Assembly: GCA_022821905.1 (NCBI GenBank)
Contig: JAJECS010000005.1
Coordinates: 1 to 44,784 of the forward strand
Length of the DNA: 44,784 nucleotides
Source of the DNA: Chloroflexota bacterium
GTDB lineage: Bacteria > Chloroflexota > UBA11872
Direction: 5' to 3'
Program-made: the position numbers and the translations under genes
The notes under the pieces: generated by a model
The model's input: only the letters and a program-made list of their open reading frames with translations
What the model was told of the DNA's origin: nothing
The model's database searches: none
Part shown: in pieces, positions 36,173-44,300 of the stretch
Numbering within the stretch: position 1 is the stretch's first letter
Layout of the letters: each line of letters begins with the position of its first letter

Positions 36173-37231
36173 ATGACACCTCGCGAACTTGCCGGAGAGC
36201 TCGGGATCTCACCAAAGAAACTACGGTCTTGGTTGCGCACCACCTACCCCAGGCATCCAAGCGAGCTCGGACAGTCCTGGTACCTGACCAAGCCACAGGC
36301 CGACGCTGCGCGTGAGCACTTTGGGACGCGATCCGAATACCCGATCGAAACACCTAAAGCGCCTATTTCATCGCCTCTTCCGACTGCAAGTACGCGGTTC
36401 GACTTATCAGTGCAATTCAGCAATGTTCAGGCAGGCCTTATTGACTGGCAATGGTGTCAACGCAATGCCACGCGAATTCTCGCTAGCGGGTGTCGACACT
36501 TGTTGAAGCAACCTTTGAAGGGCCTGGGAGATTTGGCAAGCACACCCGGCATATACCTGTTCTGCGACAAGAATCGCCGCAGCCTCTACGTCGGACAGTC
36601 TTTGAATATCAGGCAAAGGGTTCGCCGCCATTTCAAGTCGAATCCTCAGCTTTCGCAGAACAGCCACGGCATACGAGAGCTCGCGGTGGCCTTTGGCCGT
36701 CTCGAGCTCGAGGAATTTGCAATTGCCCATTTGCGACCACCACATAACACGAGCAGGAAGAGTAAGGCTGTCAGACCCCTACTAGCTAACAGCGAAACAC
36801 AGGAAACACTGTGGATAAGCTGCCAGATGCAAAGCCGTGCGTTGATAGAGCAGGGGATAGCGCAGGCGCTTGATACATCCGGAAAACCATGGTTCGGAAC
36901 ACTTCTTCCCACGGAGGCCGGGGGTTACATCTTGAGTGAGCAGGATGGCAAGGCTCTATACGTGGGTGAAAGTCACAACATCGCCGAGCGCTGCGGGTCT
37001 CATCAGACGGATACGTATTTTTCGGCGCTGCGTCGTAACGCCGGGCGGACGCTATTGGGGCTGAGTTTTGCTCCGGGATCCCGTCGTCGCTTCTCAACTG
37101 AGGACGATGAGAGGGTCAGTTCGTACCTCGCCGGATGCAAACTCGCGGTCATGCCGATAGCAATCGGACGCGGCGAGCTGGAGTCAGGGTTGATCCGCGA
37201 CCTTGATCCACCTCTCAACCGTCGAAGGTAG
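36173..37231 (+). CDS. Protein with HTH-like N-terminus and two GIY-YIG nuclease domains
   Basis: The 352-residue protein begins with an HTH/Lsr2-like DNA-binding segment (TPRELAGELGISPKKLRSWL, about 2-50). Domain 1 has GIY at 126-128, YVG at 139-141, basic residues near 147-152, glutamates at 180-181 and PPHN ending at N192. Domain 2 has GGYI at 250-253, YVG at 263-265, R273, E336/E338 and PPLN with N349. Both thus keep the Y-Y-R-E-N set of a working GIY-YIG fold, though domain 2 reads GGY rather than GIY. Base composition is visibly less GC-rich than its neighbours, suggesting transfer. Known single-domain relatives are homing or repair nucleases; this tandem form has no function I can name. 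Confidence 0.75.
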   Translation: MTPRELAGELGISPKKLRSWLRTTYPRHPSELGQSWYLTKPQADAAREHFGTRSEYPIETPKAPISSPLPTASTRFDLSVQFSNVQAGLIDWQWCQRNATRILASGCRHLLKQPLKGLGDLASTPGIYLFCDKNRRSLYVGQSLNIRQRVRRHFKSNPQLSQNSHGIRELAVAFGRLELEEFAIAHLRPPHNTSRKSKAVRPLLANSETQETLWISCQMQSRALIEQGIAQALDTSGKPWFGTLLPTEAGGYILSEQDGKALYVGESHNIAERCGSHQTDTYFSALRRNAGRTLLGLSFAPGSRRRFSTEDDERVSSYLAGCKLAVMPIAIGRGELESGLIRDLDPPLNRRR

Positions 37232-37282
37232 TCCGCGAGTTGCGGTGGCCCCGGCCGCGCGGGGCCAAGGGATGCGCGCCCC

Positions 37283-38980
37283 CTACACGTACCCGACGTG
37301 GATCTCCAGCTTCTCCAGCGTGAGGCGCTCGGCGGTCGCCTCGGGCGGGTTGACCCACACGCCCACCAGGTTCTCCCCGTGCGCCAGGAAGGCCGGCTGG
37401 GCCTCGAAGACCAGCCAGCCGTCCTCGACCGTTGGCGGCGGCAGCAGGATGTTATTCACCCGCAGCTCGATGCGCTCGACCACGTCCGATAGCGGCGGGC
37501 GGTTGTAGAGGTCGCGGTACTTGGTCGCCAGCAGCACCGGATCGAGCCGGTCGCCATCTGATGCCTCGTCGTCGGAGAGCACGGCGCGCACGGTGATTGA
37601 CCGCACCGCGTCGGCCTCCGCGTTCACGTCGTCGCCCACCCAGACGCGCACGAAGGTGTCCACCTTGCCGTCGCGGTAGTCGCTCGATTGCTTGGGCGGC
37701 CCGGGCCAGGTCTCCTTGGGCTGCGGCGTGCCCGTGGGGATGTTCGGCAGCAGCGCCGGCAGCGGGGCCAGCAAGTTGGTGTTGAGGAACATCGCCCGCG
37801 GCGTGCTCCAGTCCTCGGGCGGCGGGATCATGAAGTGACCGCCGCCGCGCCGCTCCGCAAAGAACACCTTGTCGGTGCGGCGCAGCGTCTCCGGCGAGCC
37901 GAGCTCGCGCTGCGCCTGCATGCAGCCGCGCCAGTAGTCGGTGTCCATCAGTTCGATGTAGGTGCCGGCGCGCCGGGCCGACTCGGGCGTGCGGTCGGGA
38001 TAGTTGAAGGTGCACACGCCGTCGGCGCCCTGGTGCAGCCAGTTGGCCGCCGCGCCGCGCTGCAGCTCGAGCGACGGATGGAAGTAGCCGTCGCTGGAAT
38101 GGTGCGCGTCGATGCAGGGGAACAGCTTGACCGGATGCCCCGCGGTGAGGCGGCGGAAGTCGCGCACGTCCGCGTCGAACGTGCGGCAGCCGAGGATGAG
38201 GATGTCCACCAGGCCCTCGCGCACCCAGGTCTCGATGTCGATGCCGGTGGCGTGGCAGCTCACCACGTCGGGCGGAATCTGCACGCTCAGCAGATAGGGC
38301 CGCCCGCGCACCCGCTCCCGCTCCAGCAGCACCGCGCGCAGCGTGCGCATCAGGTCGTTGAGGTGCTCGCGCAGCTCCCACTGCTGCCCCTGCGGCAGGA
38401 GCACGTCCAGCCGCGCGAAATCGAGGTTGATGCCGTCGTGGTCGAAGCGCCAGGCCACCTCGCGCACGATCTCGGTGACGTAGTCGCGCACCCCCGGCTC
38501 GGCGTAGTTCATGTAGCCGCTCTCGACGTGGCCGTAGGGCCACATCAGCCACTCGGGATGCGCCGCCTTCATCGGGATCGTCATGGGGACGACCCTGGTC
38601 CCGTCCCAGCCGACGTCGTATCCGTTCATGGCGAGCTGATAGAAGGACTCGATGCCGCGGCGCTGGGCCTGCTCCAGGGCGAGGGAGGGGATCTCGACGC
38701 CGGCCTCGACCCAGTTCTTGATCCAGTCCCCGATCGGACGCACGTCGCTCTTGAACGAGGCCTCGACGCCGCCCTCGGACCACCAGATGATCGTGTCGAT
38801 CTGCGTGCCCGGCATGTCCTGCAGGCTCAGCTGCGCGTCCCACCACCTGGCCAGCTGCTCCGGCGGAGGCGGTTGACCCACGAAATCCTTGGGATCGCCG
38901 GTGATGTCATACCGCACCACAATCCGCCGCCGCCGCTCCACCGCGGCCAAATGCTCGGCCGAGAGCTCGAATGGCTGCAT
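37283..38980 (-). CDS. Glycoside-hydrolase-like TIM-barrel protein
   Basis: A 565-residue protein without signal peptide. Residues about 20-345 follow a beta/alpha barrel pattern: RIVVRYDITGDP, IDTIIWWSEGG, then HDGINLDFARLD (183-192), whose D-G-I-N-L-D-F motif is typical of GH10-like or GHL putative hydrolases, followed by PYLLSVQIP, VDILILGCRTFD and KLFPCIDAHH. Residues about 430-565 are mostly strands (VRVWVGDDV..., IELRVNNILL) and look like a carbohydrate-binding-type sandwich. Substrate unknown. It stands alone on the minus strand; its 3' end is 51 bases from the convergent GIY-YIG gene. Confidence 0.65.
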   Translation of the reverse strand: MQPFELSAEHLAAVERRRRIVVRYDITGDPKDFVGQPPPPEQLARWWDAQLSLQDMPGTQIDTIIWWSEGGVEASFKSDVRPIGDWIKNWVEAGVEIPSLALEQAQRRGIESFYQLAMNGYDVGWDGTRVVPMTIPMKAAHPEWLMWPYGHVESGYMNYAEPGVRDYVTEIVREVAWRFDHDGINLDFARLDVLLPQGQQWELREHLNDLMRTLRAVLLERERVRGRPYLLSVQIPPDVVSCHATGIDIETWVREGLVDILILGCRTFDADVRDFRRLTAGHPVKLFPCIDAHHSSDGYFHPSLELQRGAAANWLHQGADGVCTFNYPDRTPESARRAGTYIELMDTDYWRGCMQAQRELGSPETLRRTDKVFFAERRGGGHFMIPPPEDWSTPRAMFLNTNLLAPLPALLPNIPTGTPQPKETWPGPPKQSSDYRDGKVDTFVRVWVGDDVNAEADAVRSITVRAVLSDDEASDGDRLDPVLLATKYRDLYNRPPLSDVVERIELRVNNILLPPPTVEDGWLVFEAQPAFLAHGENLVGVWVNPPEATAERLTLEKLEIHVGYV

Positions 38981-39059
38981 GGGGTGTTGTCTTTCCGCCT
39001 GGCCTAGGCCCGCCAGGGCACTATAGGCGGCCCGCCGGCACTCCGATCAAGAGCACGGC

Positions 39060-39148
39060 CCGTCGGTCATCCTGGCGGTAGCCGGATCCAGTCGGGGTCT
39101 CGGACGTGCCAGGCGAATCTGGACCCCGGCCTCCGCCGGGGTGACGGG
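39060..39148. repeat. Pair of dispersed palindromic repeats in inverted order
   Basis: At 39060-39090, CCGTCGGTCATCCTGGCGG and TAGCCGGATCCA form a minus-strand copy, and at 39122-39148, GACCCCGGCCTCCGCCGGGG, then TGACGG, a plus-strand copy of the ATTCCCGC...AATGAC family. The opposite order could allow a larger stem. They lie downstream of the minus-strand barrel-protein promoter region. Confidence 0.5.
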
Positions 39149-39162
39149 GAAGTGCCCGGTGG

Positions 39163-39184
39163 CCCAGGCTGCGCGCAGCCTGGG
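39163..39184. repeat. Perfect 22-base palindrome
   Basis: CCCAGGCTGCG followed by its exact complement CGCAGCCTGGG, with no loop. It may be a protein-binding site or a repeat core. It lies in the 421-base gene-free stretch 38981-39401. Confidence 0.6.
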
Positions 39185-39260
39185 AGATTCATCGCTGGCC
39201 GATCCCACGCTGCCCTCTGCACGGGGCACCGTTGTTCCGGGCGTCGCGGGCCTGGACTCC

Positions 39261-39289
39261 CTAGATTCCTCGCGCGATTCTCAATGACG
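39261..39289. repeat. Dispersed repeat (TAGATTCCTCGC type)
   Basis: CTAGATTCCTCGCGCGATTC, then TCAATGACG, related to the elements at 160-195 and 23426-23454. Confidence 0.45.
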
Positions 39290-39308
39290 ATCGGGACCGC
39301 ACTTCGTA

Positions 39309-39338
39309 TTGACGGCGTGACAGTCCTCGGCGGATAAT
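39309..39338 (+). promoter_or_regulatory. Strong candidate promoter of the NYN gene, TTGACG-N18-GATAAT
   Basis: TTGACG at 39309-39314 and GATAAT at 39333-39338 are 18 bases apart. Each differs from the sigma-70 consensus at only one position. The expected start of transcription is about 39345, only a few bases before an intrinsic terminator. Confidence 0.65.
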
Positions 39339-39348
39339 TGGTCACCTC

Positions 39349-39390
39349 CACCGGGTCAGGCCCTTTTGGGCCTCAACCCGGTGCTTTTTT
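39349..39390 (+). terminator. Intrinsic terminator or attenuator in the NYN leader
   Basis: CACCGGGT (39349-39356) pairs with ACCCGGTG (39376-39383), and AGGCCC (39358-39363) with GGGCCT (39368-39373) around a TTTT loop; T6 follows at 39385-39390. There is no plus-strand gene for about 2 kb upstream, so the only evident transcript it can end is the one that begins at the promoter just before it. The NYN ATG is 12 bases after the T-run. Confidence 0.8.
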
Positions 39391-39401
39391 GTGCGGGAGC
39401 C

Positions 39402-39935
39402 ATGGCGCGCCTAAGCGTTTATGTCGACGGTCGCAACATCTGGCATGGATGCGCCGCGGTCGGCCATCCGACATACCTCGATTTCTGGAAGCTCGGCGCC
39501 TGGGCTGTGCCAAGCGCTCGCGTTCAGCAAGTCAACTACTACGACTGCCCGCTGGATCAGACCACGTCAAAGGCTGCGTACGCCGATCAGCGCCGCTTTC
39601 TCGCCCATTTGCGAAGTAGACCCGACACCCGCGTTCGGCTGGGCTACCGCGGCCGCCGCGCGGGCGGGGTGATGGTTCACAAGGGTGTGGACACGAAGCT
39701 CACGACCGACCTGATCGTTGACGCCTACAACAACCACTACGACTGCGCGCTTGTGGTCAGCGGGGATGGCGACTTTGCCGACCCAATCATCGCAGTGCGA
39801 AACCTGGGAAAGACAGTCGTTTGCACCTACGTCGAGCGCCCCGGTCAGGCCCCGACGCGTGTGCTGTCCCAGGCTGCCGACTCCGTGCGGCTCCTTTGCG
39901 CCGCCGACATCCCCTGCTTTCAGCGTACTCTGTAG
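39402..39935 (+). CDS. NYN-domain (PIN-like) protein, putative ribonuclease
   Basis: A 177-residue protein of the NYN/LabA-DUF88 group, single-domain. It opens MARLSVYVDGRNIWHG, with D9 and N12 matching the first metal-binding motif, followed by D98 and D103 (KGVDTKLTTDLIVDAY) and D122/D124 (VVSGDGDFADPI), the acidic set expected of an active PIN-like nuclease. Bacterial NYN proteins are thought to process RNA or belong to accessory modules. A longer frame from 39366 would put the start inside the terminator hairpin and is rejected. It is expressed, if at all, from the promoter-terminator leader described above. Confidence 0.85.
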   Translation: MARLSVYVDGRNIWHGCAAVGHPTYLDFWKLGAWAVPSARVQQVNYYDCPLDQTTSKAAYADQRRFLAHLRSRPDTRVRLGYRGRRAGGVMVHKGVDTKLTTDLIVDAYNNHYDCALVVSGDGDFADPIIAVRNLGKTVVCTYVERPGQAPTRVLSQAADSVRLLCAADIPCFQRTL

Positions 39936-40012
39936 GATCGCTACCATCGCCGGATGCGCGCGACGCCACACCTTGCCACTCAACATGACATGGTGCCGAA
40001 CGACATTTGACC

Positions 40013-40041
40013 TTGACCCACCCCAAATCCCCAGCGACACT
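40013..40041 (+). promoter_or_regulatory. Candidate promoter of the T-box leader, TTGACC-N17-GACACT
   Basis: TTGACC (40013-40018; a second copy lies at 40007-40012) and GACACT (40036-40041) are 17 bases apart. Transcription would start near 40048, giving a leader of about 320 bases before alaX. Confidence 0.4.
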
Positions 40042-40047
40042 CACCCG

Positions 40048-40328
40048 TGAAGAAACATCGGCGTTGACGGAGACACGTCGCGGCGATCGGACCGCCGAGC
40101 GAGCCCGGGTGGGTGTGAGCCGGGCGCGGGGCCGACGCTGTTGGCATCCCTCCCGAGCTGCCGGCCGAACGCTCGCTCAGGCGGGCTAGTAGACCCGGTC
40201 GGGGTAGCGCCCCGTTAGCGGCGCGGTCGCCTGCTACGGCGGGCGGCGGTTGAGTGGTCCGGCGTTGGCCGGACAATCGCGGGTGGCACCGCGGGTCATG
40301 AGCCCGTCCCGGAGGGGACGGGTTTTTT
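40048..40328 (+). promoter_or_regulatory. T-box riboswitch leader of alaX-ileS
   Basis: The core T-box GGGTGGCACCGCGG lies at 40281-40294, and is the family's most conserved sequence; its UGGC can pair with the free tRNA acceptor end. Stem I is recognisable from the distal region GAGCGAGCCCGGGTGGGTG followed by TGAGCCGGGC (about 40098-40125) and the descending side with TCCCGAGCTGCCGGCCGAAC (about 40150-40170). The specifier is probably ATC at 40146-40148, for isoleucine, which fits ileS. GCA (alanine, 40144-40146) overlaps it and suits alaX, so the specifier is not settled. Uncharged tRNA would stabilise the antiterminator; otherwise the terminator at 40303-40328 forms. The 5' border is inferred from the promoter. 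Confidence 0.9.
40303..40328 (+). terminator. T-box intrinsic terminator
   Basis: CCCGTCCC (40303-40310), loop GGAG, GGGACGGG (40315-40322) and T6 (40323-40328): a perfect eight-pair stem with T-run. Control is therefore by transcription attenuation rather than by masking the ribosome site, as in actinobacterial ileS T-boxes. Confidence 0.9.
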
Positions 40329-40368
40329 GTTGCGGCGCCACGCGAGATGAGACACGACAGGACGGCGA

Positions 40369-41097
40369 GTGAGGATGGCGACCGAGGATCTCTATTCGAC
40401 CGACAGCTATTTGCGGGAGTTCCAGGCCGTGGTGCAGCGGGCCGGTCCGGACGGCGTGGTGCTCGACCGCACCGCGTTCTATCCGCGCGGCGGCGGGCAG
40501 CCCGGCGACACCGGCGAGCTGCGCGCCGGAAACGAGGTCTGGCCGGTGACCCGCGTGCAGCGGCGCGCCGGGGACATCGCGCACGCGGTCGAGGGCGAGC
40601 CGCCCGAGCCCGGTACCCAGGTGACGGCCAGCCTGGACTGGGAGCGGCGCTTCCGCTTCATGCGGCTGCACACGGCGCTGCACGCGCTGTCGGGCATCGT
40701 CTGGACCGGCTGGAACGCCGACGTGACCGGCAGCAACATCTCCGACAACGGCGAACGCGCCCGCATGGACTTCTCCCTGGAGGGCATCCGCATCAACGAG
40801 ATCAAGCAGGACATCGAGGACGGGCTCAACGAGTCGCTCGCCGCCGGTCGCGAGGTCAAGGTCTACGAGCTGCCGCGCGAGGAGGCCTTCCAGCTGCCGG
40901 ACCTGATCCGCACCCACGTGAACCTGGTGCCGGAGCACATCCGCCAGATCCGCATCGTGGAGATCGTGGACCTGGACCGCCAGGCGGACGGCGGCACGCA
41001 CGTGGCCAACACCGCCGAGGTTGGGCCGGTGCGCATCGTGAACGCGGTCAACAAGGGTCGCATCAACCGGCGTCTCGAAATCGCCCTGGCGGACTGA
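40369..41097 (+). CDS. alaX: Alanyl-tRNA editing protein, AlaX type
   Basis: Free-standing editing hydrolase that removes Ser or Gly from mischarged tRNA-Ala. Of 242 residues, the N-terminal part is a beta-barrel (FYPRGGGQPGDTGEL, near 38-52) and the C-terminal part the editing core, with zinc ligands H101 and H105 (LHTALHALSG) and H211 in GGTHVANT. The fourth ligand, usually Cys two residues before GTH, is D207 (QADGGTH) here, a variant. Size is that of AlaX-M. The start may be GTG 40369 (better ribosome-site spacing) or ATG 40375. It is the first gene under the T-box, and ileS lies 249 bases on. Confidence 0.92.
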   Translation: MRMATEDLYSTDSYLREFQAVVQRAGPDGVVLDRTAFYPRGGGQPGDTGELRAGNEVWPVTRVQRRAGDIAHAVEGEPPEPGTQVTASLDWERRFRFMRLHTALHALSGIVWTGWNADVTGSNISDNGERARMDFSLEGIRINEIKQDIEDGLNESLAAGREVKVYELPREEAFQLPDLIRTHVNLVPEHIRQIRIVEIVDLDRQADGGTHVANTAEVGPVRIVNAVNKGRINRRLEIALAD

Positions 41098-41133
41098 CGG
41101 TATGTTGCGCAGCGGCGTTGCCTCGACATCGGT

Positions 41134-41160
41134 GGATTCCCGCCTTCGCGGGAATGACGG
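41134..41160. repeat. Dispersed palindrome GGATTCCCGCCTTCGCGGG..AATGACGG
   Basis: A clean copy of the family also found at 1491-1540 and 30861-30888: ATTCCCGC, TTC centre region, GCGGGAAT, then GACGG. It lies in the gap between alaX and ileS. Confidence 0.75.
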
Positions 41161-41176
41161 ACGGGGGCTGTTGAAA

Positions 41177-41278
41177 CCCCTCACCCCAACCCTCTCCCGC
41201 AAGGGGAGTGGGGGCAGGACCGACGCACACGGCGCATCGGACCCCTCACCCCAACCCTCTCCCGCAGGGAGAGGGGGC
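41177..41278. repeat. Two direct copies of a CCCCTCACCCC..CTCTCCCGC hairpin repeat
   Basis: The 24-base unit CCCCTCACCCCAACCCTCTC + CCGC begins at 41177 and again at 41242, 65 bases apart. In the second copy CCCTCTCCC is followed by GGGAGAGGG, forming a strong hairpin; in the first the right arm is imperfect (AAGGGGAGTGGGGG). Related elements lie at 28384-28419 and 30753-30788. Confidence 0.7.
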
Positions 41279-41346
41279 CGGAACTGGCGGGCGACGCGTG
41301 TTGGGCGTGATTTCCGAGCAGGTCCTGGCTTCTCGAGGGAGACGAC

Positions 41347-44300
41347 ATGAGCTCCCCCTTCCAGCCGCTGCCGGATGAGCTGGACTTTCCGTCCATGGAG
41401 CGGCGCATCCTGGACTTCTGGGCGGAGCAGGGCGCGTTCGAAAAGCTGCGCGCCAAGAATGCCGACGGTCCGCGCTGGTCGTTCATCGACGGTCCCATCA
41501 CGGCCAACAACCCCATGGGCGTGCATCACGCCTGGGGCCGCACCTACAAGGACGTCTACCAGCGGTACCGCGCCATGCGCGGCTATCACCAGCGCTATCA
41601 GAACGGCTTCGATTGCCAGGGGCTATGGCTCGAGGTCGAGGTCGAGAAGGAGCTCGGCTTCGAGACCAAGCGCGACATCGAGGCCTTTGGGCTCGAGGCC
41701 TTCGCCGACGCCTGCCGCGAGCGCGTCGACACCTACTCCGCCATCCAGACGTCGCAGTCGGTGCGCCTGGGCCAGTGGATGGACTGGGACGACTCCTACT
41801 ACACCCACTCCGACAGCAACATCGAGCACATTTGGAGCTTCCTGCGGCGGTGCCACGAGCGAGGCTGGATCGAGGTGGCCCAGCGCGCCATGCCCTGGTG
41901 CGCGCGCTGCGGCACGGCGCTCTCGCAGCATGAGTTGATCGACACCTACCAGGAGATCACGCACGACGCGCTCTATGTGCGGCTGCCGCTGCACGGGCGC
42001 GACAACACCTGGCTGCTGGTCTGGACCACCACGCCCTGGACGCTGGCCGCCAACGTCGCCGCCGCCGTCGATCCCGAGTTGACCTACGTCGAGGTCGAGA
42101 TGGCCGACGGCGCGCGCTACTTCCTGGCCGAGGACACGGTGCAGGAGGCGCTCGGCGACGACCCGCATGAGGTCGTGGGCCGGGTCACCGGCGCCGACAT
42201 GCTGGGATGGACCTACGACGGGCCGTTCGACCATCTGCCCGCCGTCGCCGGCACCGAGCACCGTGTCATCCCCTGGAAGGACGTGGGCGCCGACGAGGGC
42301 ACCGGCATCGTGCACATCGCTCCGGGCGCCGGTGAGGACGACTTCCGGCTCAGCCAGGAGCTTGGCCTGCCGGTGCTCGTGCCCATCGACGAGAACGGCG
42401 TGTACGTGGACGGCTACGACCGGCTCACCGGGCGCGACGCGCGTCAGGTCGCCGACGAGGTCATCGACGACCTGCGCGGGCGTGGCCTGCTCTACCGGGC
42501 GCACCGCTTCGAGCACCGCTACCCCCACTGCTGGCGCTGCCAGGAGGAGCTGGTCTTCCGCGTGGACGACGAGTGGTTCATCCGCGCCGACGAGGTGCGC
42601 CAGCCCATGCTCGACGCCGCCGCCACCGTGCACTGGGTGCCCGACTACGCCGGCGCGCGCATGGCCGACTGGCTGCGCAACATGGGCGACTGGAACATCT
42701 CGCGGCGGCGCTTTTGGGGCCTGCCGCTGCCGTTCTATCCCTGCCGCGCCTGCGGCCACCTCACCGTCATCGGCTCCAAGGCGCACCTGGAGGAGCGGGC
42801 GGTTTCCGGCCTGGACCAGCTGCGCGAGCTTCATCGCCCCTGGATCGACGAGGTGGTCATCCGCTGCGAGGCCTGCGAGACGCCCGTGCGCCGCATCGAC
42901 GCGGTCGGCGACGCCTGGCTGGATGCCGGCATCGTGCCGTTCTCCACGCTGGGCTACCTGGAGGGCAGCGAGGAGTTCCAGCGCTGGTATCCCGCCGACT
43001 TCATCACCGAAATGCGCGAGCAGATCCGGCTGTGGTTCTACTCCATGCTCTTCATGAGCGTCACGCTGGAGAACCGCTCGCCGTATCAATCCGTGTTCGT
43101 TTACGAGAAGTTGAACGACGAGACCGGCCGCGCCATGCACAAGAGCTGGGGCAACGCCATCGAGTTCGGCGAAGCCGCCGAGCGCATGGGCGCCGACGTC
43201 ATGCGCTGGCTCTACGCCGGGCAGAACCCGCTCTACAACATCAACTTCGGCTACGGCCCGGCGGGCGAGGTCAAGCGGCGCATGCTCACGCTGTGGAACG
43301 TCTACGCGTTCTTCGTCACCTACGCCCGCCTGGATGAGTTCGACCCGACGCAACCCGCGGTGCCGCTGGCCGAGCGCCCGGACCTGGACCGCTGGGTGCT
43401 CTCGCAGCTGCAAGCGCTGATCGACACCATGACCGACGCCCTGGACACCTTCCACGTGCACCGCGGCCAGCGGGCCGCGCGGCGGTTCATCGAGGACGTG
43501 TCGAACTGGTACGTGCGGCGCGGGCGGCGGCGCTATTGGAAGTCCGAGGACGATGTCGACAAGCGCGCCGCCTATCAGACGCTCTATGAGGTGCTGACCA
43601 CGCTCGTGCGCCTGCTCGCGCCGGTGATGCCGTTCTGGACGGAGGACATCTATCAGAACCTGGTGCGCGGCGTGGATCCAAGCGCCCCGGAGAGCGTGCA
43701 CCTGACCGACTGGCCCGAGGCGCAAGACGACCGGCGCGATCCGGGGCTGGACGCCGCCATGGCCGAGGTGCAGCGCGTGGTGCGCGCCGGGCGGGCCGCG
43801 CGCAACGCCGCCAACGTCAAGCTGCGCCAGCCGCTGCGGTCGGCGCTGATCCAGGTGCCGGACGACGCGGCTTGGGACGCGGTGCAGGCGCTGGAGCCGC
43901 ACGTCCTCGATGAGTTGAACGTCAAGGCGCTGGAGCGCATGGCGTCCGAGCACGAGCTGGTCGAGTTCCAGATTCAGCCGAGCTATCGGCGGCTGGGTCC
44001 GCGCTTCGGTCCGCAGGTGAAGCAGGTAGCCGCCGCGCTCGGCGGCCTGGACGCTGCAGCCGCGGTGCGCCAGCTGGACGAGCACGGCGAGCTGACGGTG
44101 GACCTGGACGGCACCGTCGAGGCGCTCACTCCCGACGACCTCAACGTGCGCCGTACGCCGCGCGAGGGCTTCGGCGTGGCCGAGCAGGACGGCGTCATCG
44201 TGGCCGTGGCCACCGACGTCGACGACGCGCTTGCCCGCGAGGGCCTGGCCCGCGAGCTGGTCCACGCCACCCAGGGCCTGCGCCGCGACGCCGGACTCGA

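Noticed and set aside
36173..37231. GIY-YIG gene as a homing endonuclease within an intron or intein.
   Set aside because: It stands as an independent gene between complete genes; neither neighbour is interrupted, and no intron or intein borders are seen.
39338..39401. A tRNA-like or T-box-like element before the NYN gene.
   Set aside because: There is no T-box core, no CCA end and no cloverleaf; the hairpin with T6 is fully explained as an intrinsic terminator.
41177..41278. Two repeat units that might be taken for a minimal CRISPR array.
   Set aside because: Only two units, each with its own hairpin arms, and the same unit type recurs singly elsewhere. No cas gene is near.
41623..44265. 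An 880-codon open frame antisense to ileS, and similar long antisense frames opposite shc (5842-7851) and hpnC/hpnD (2575-4380).
   Set aside because: In GC-rich DNA, frames opposite real genes stay open by codon bias. Their products are Ala/Arg/Gly/His-rich with no domain, while the sense frames encode clear families.
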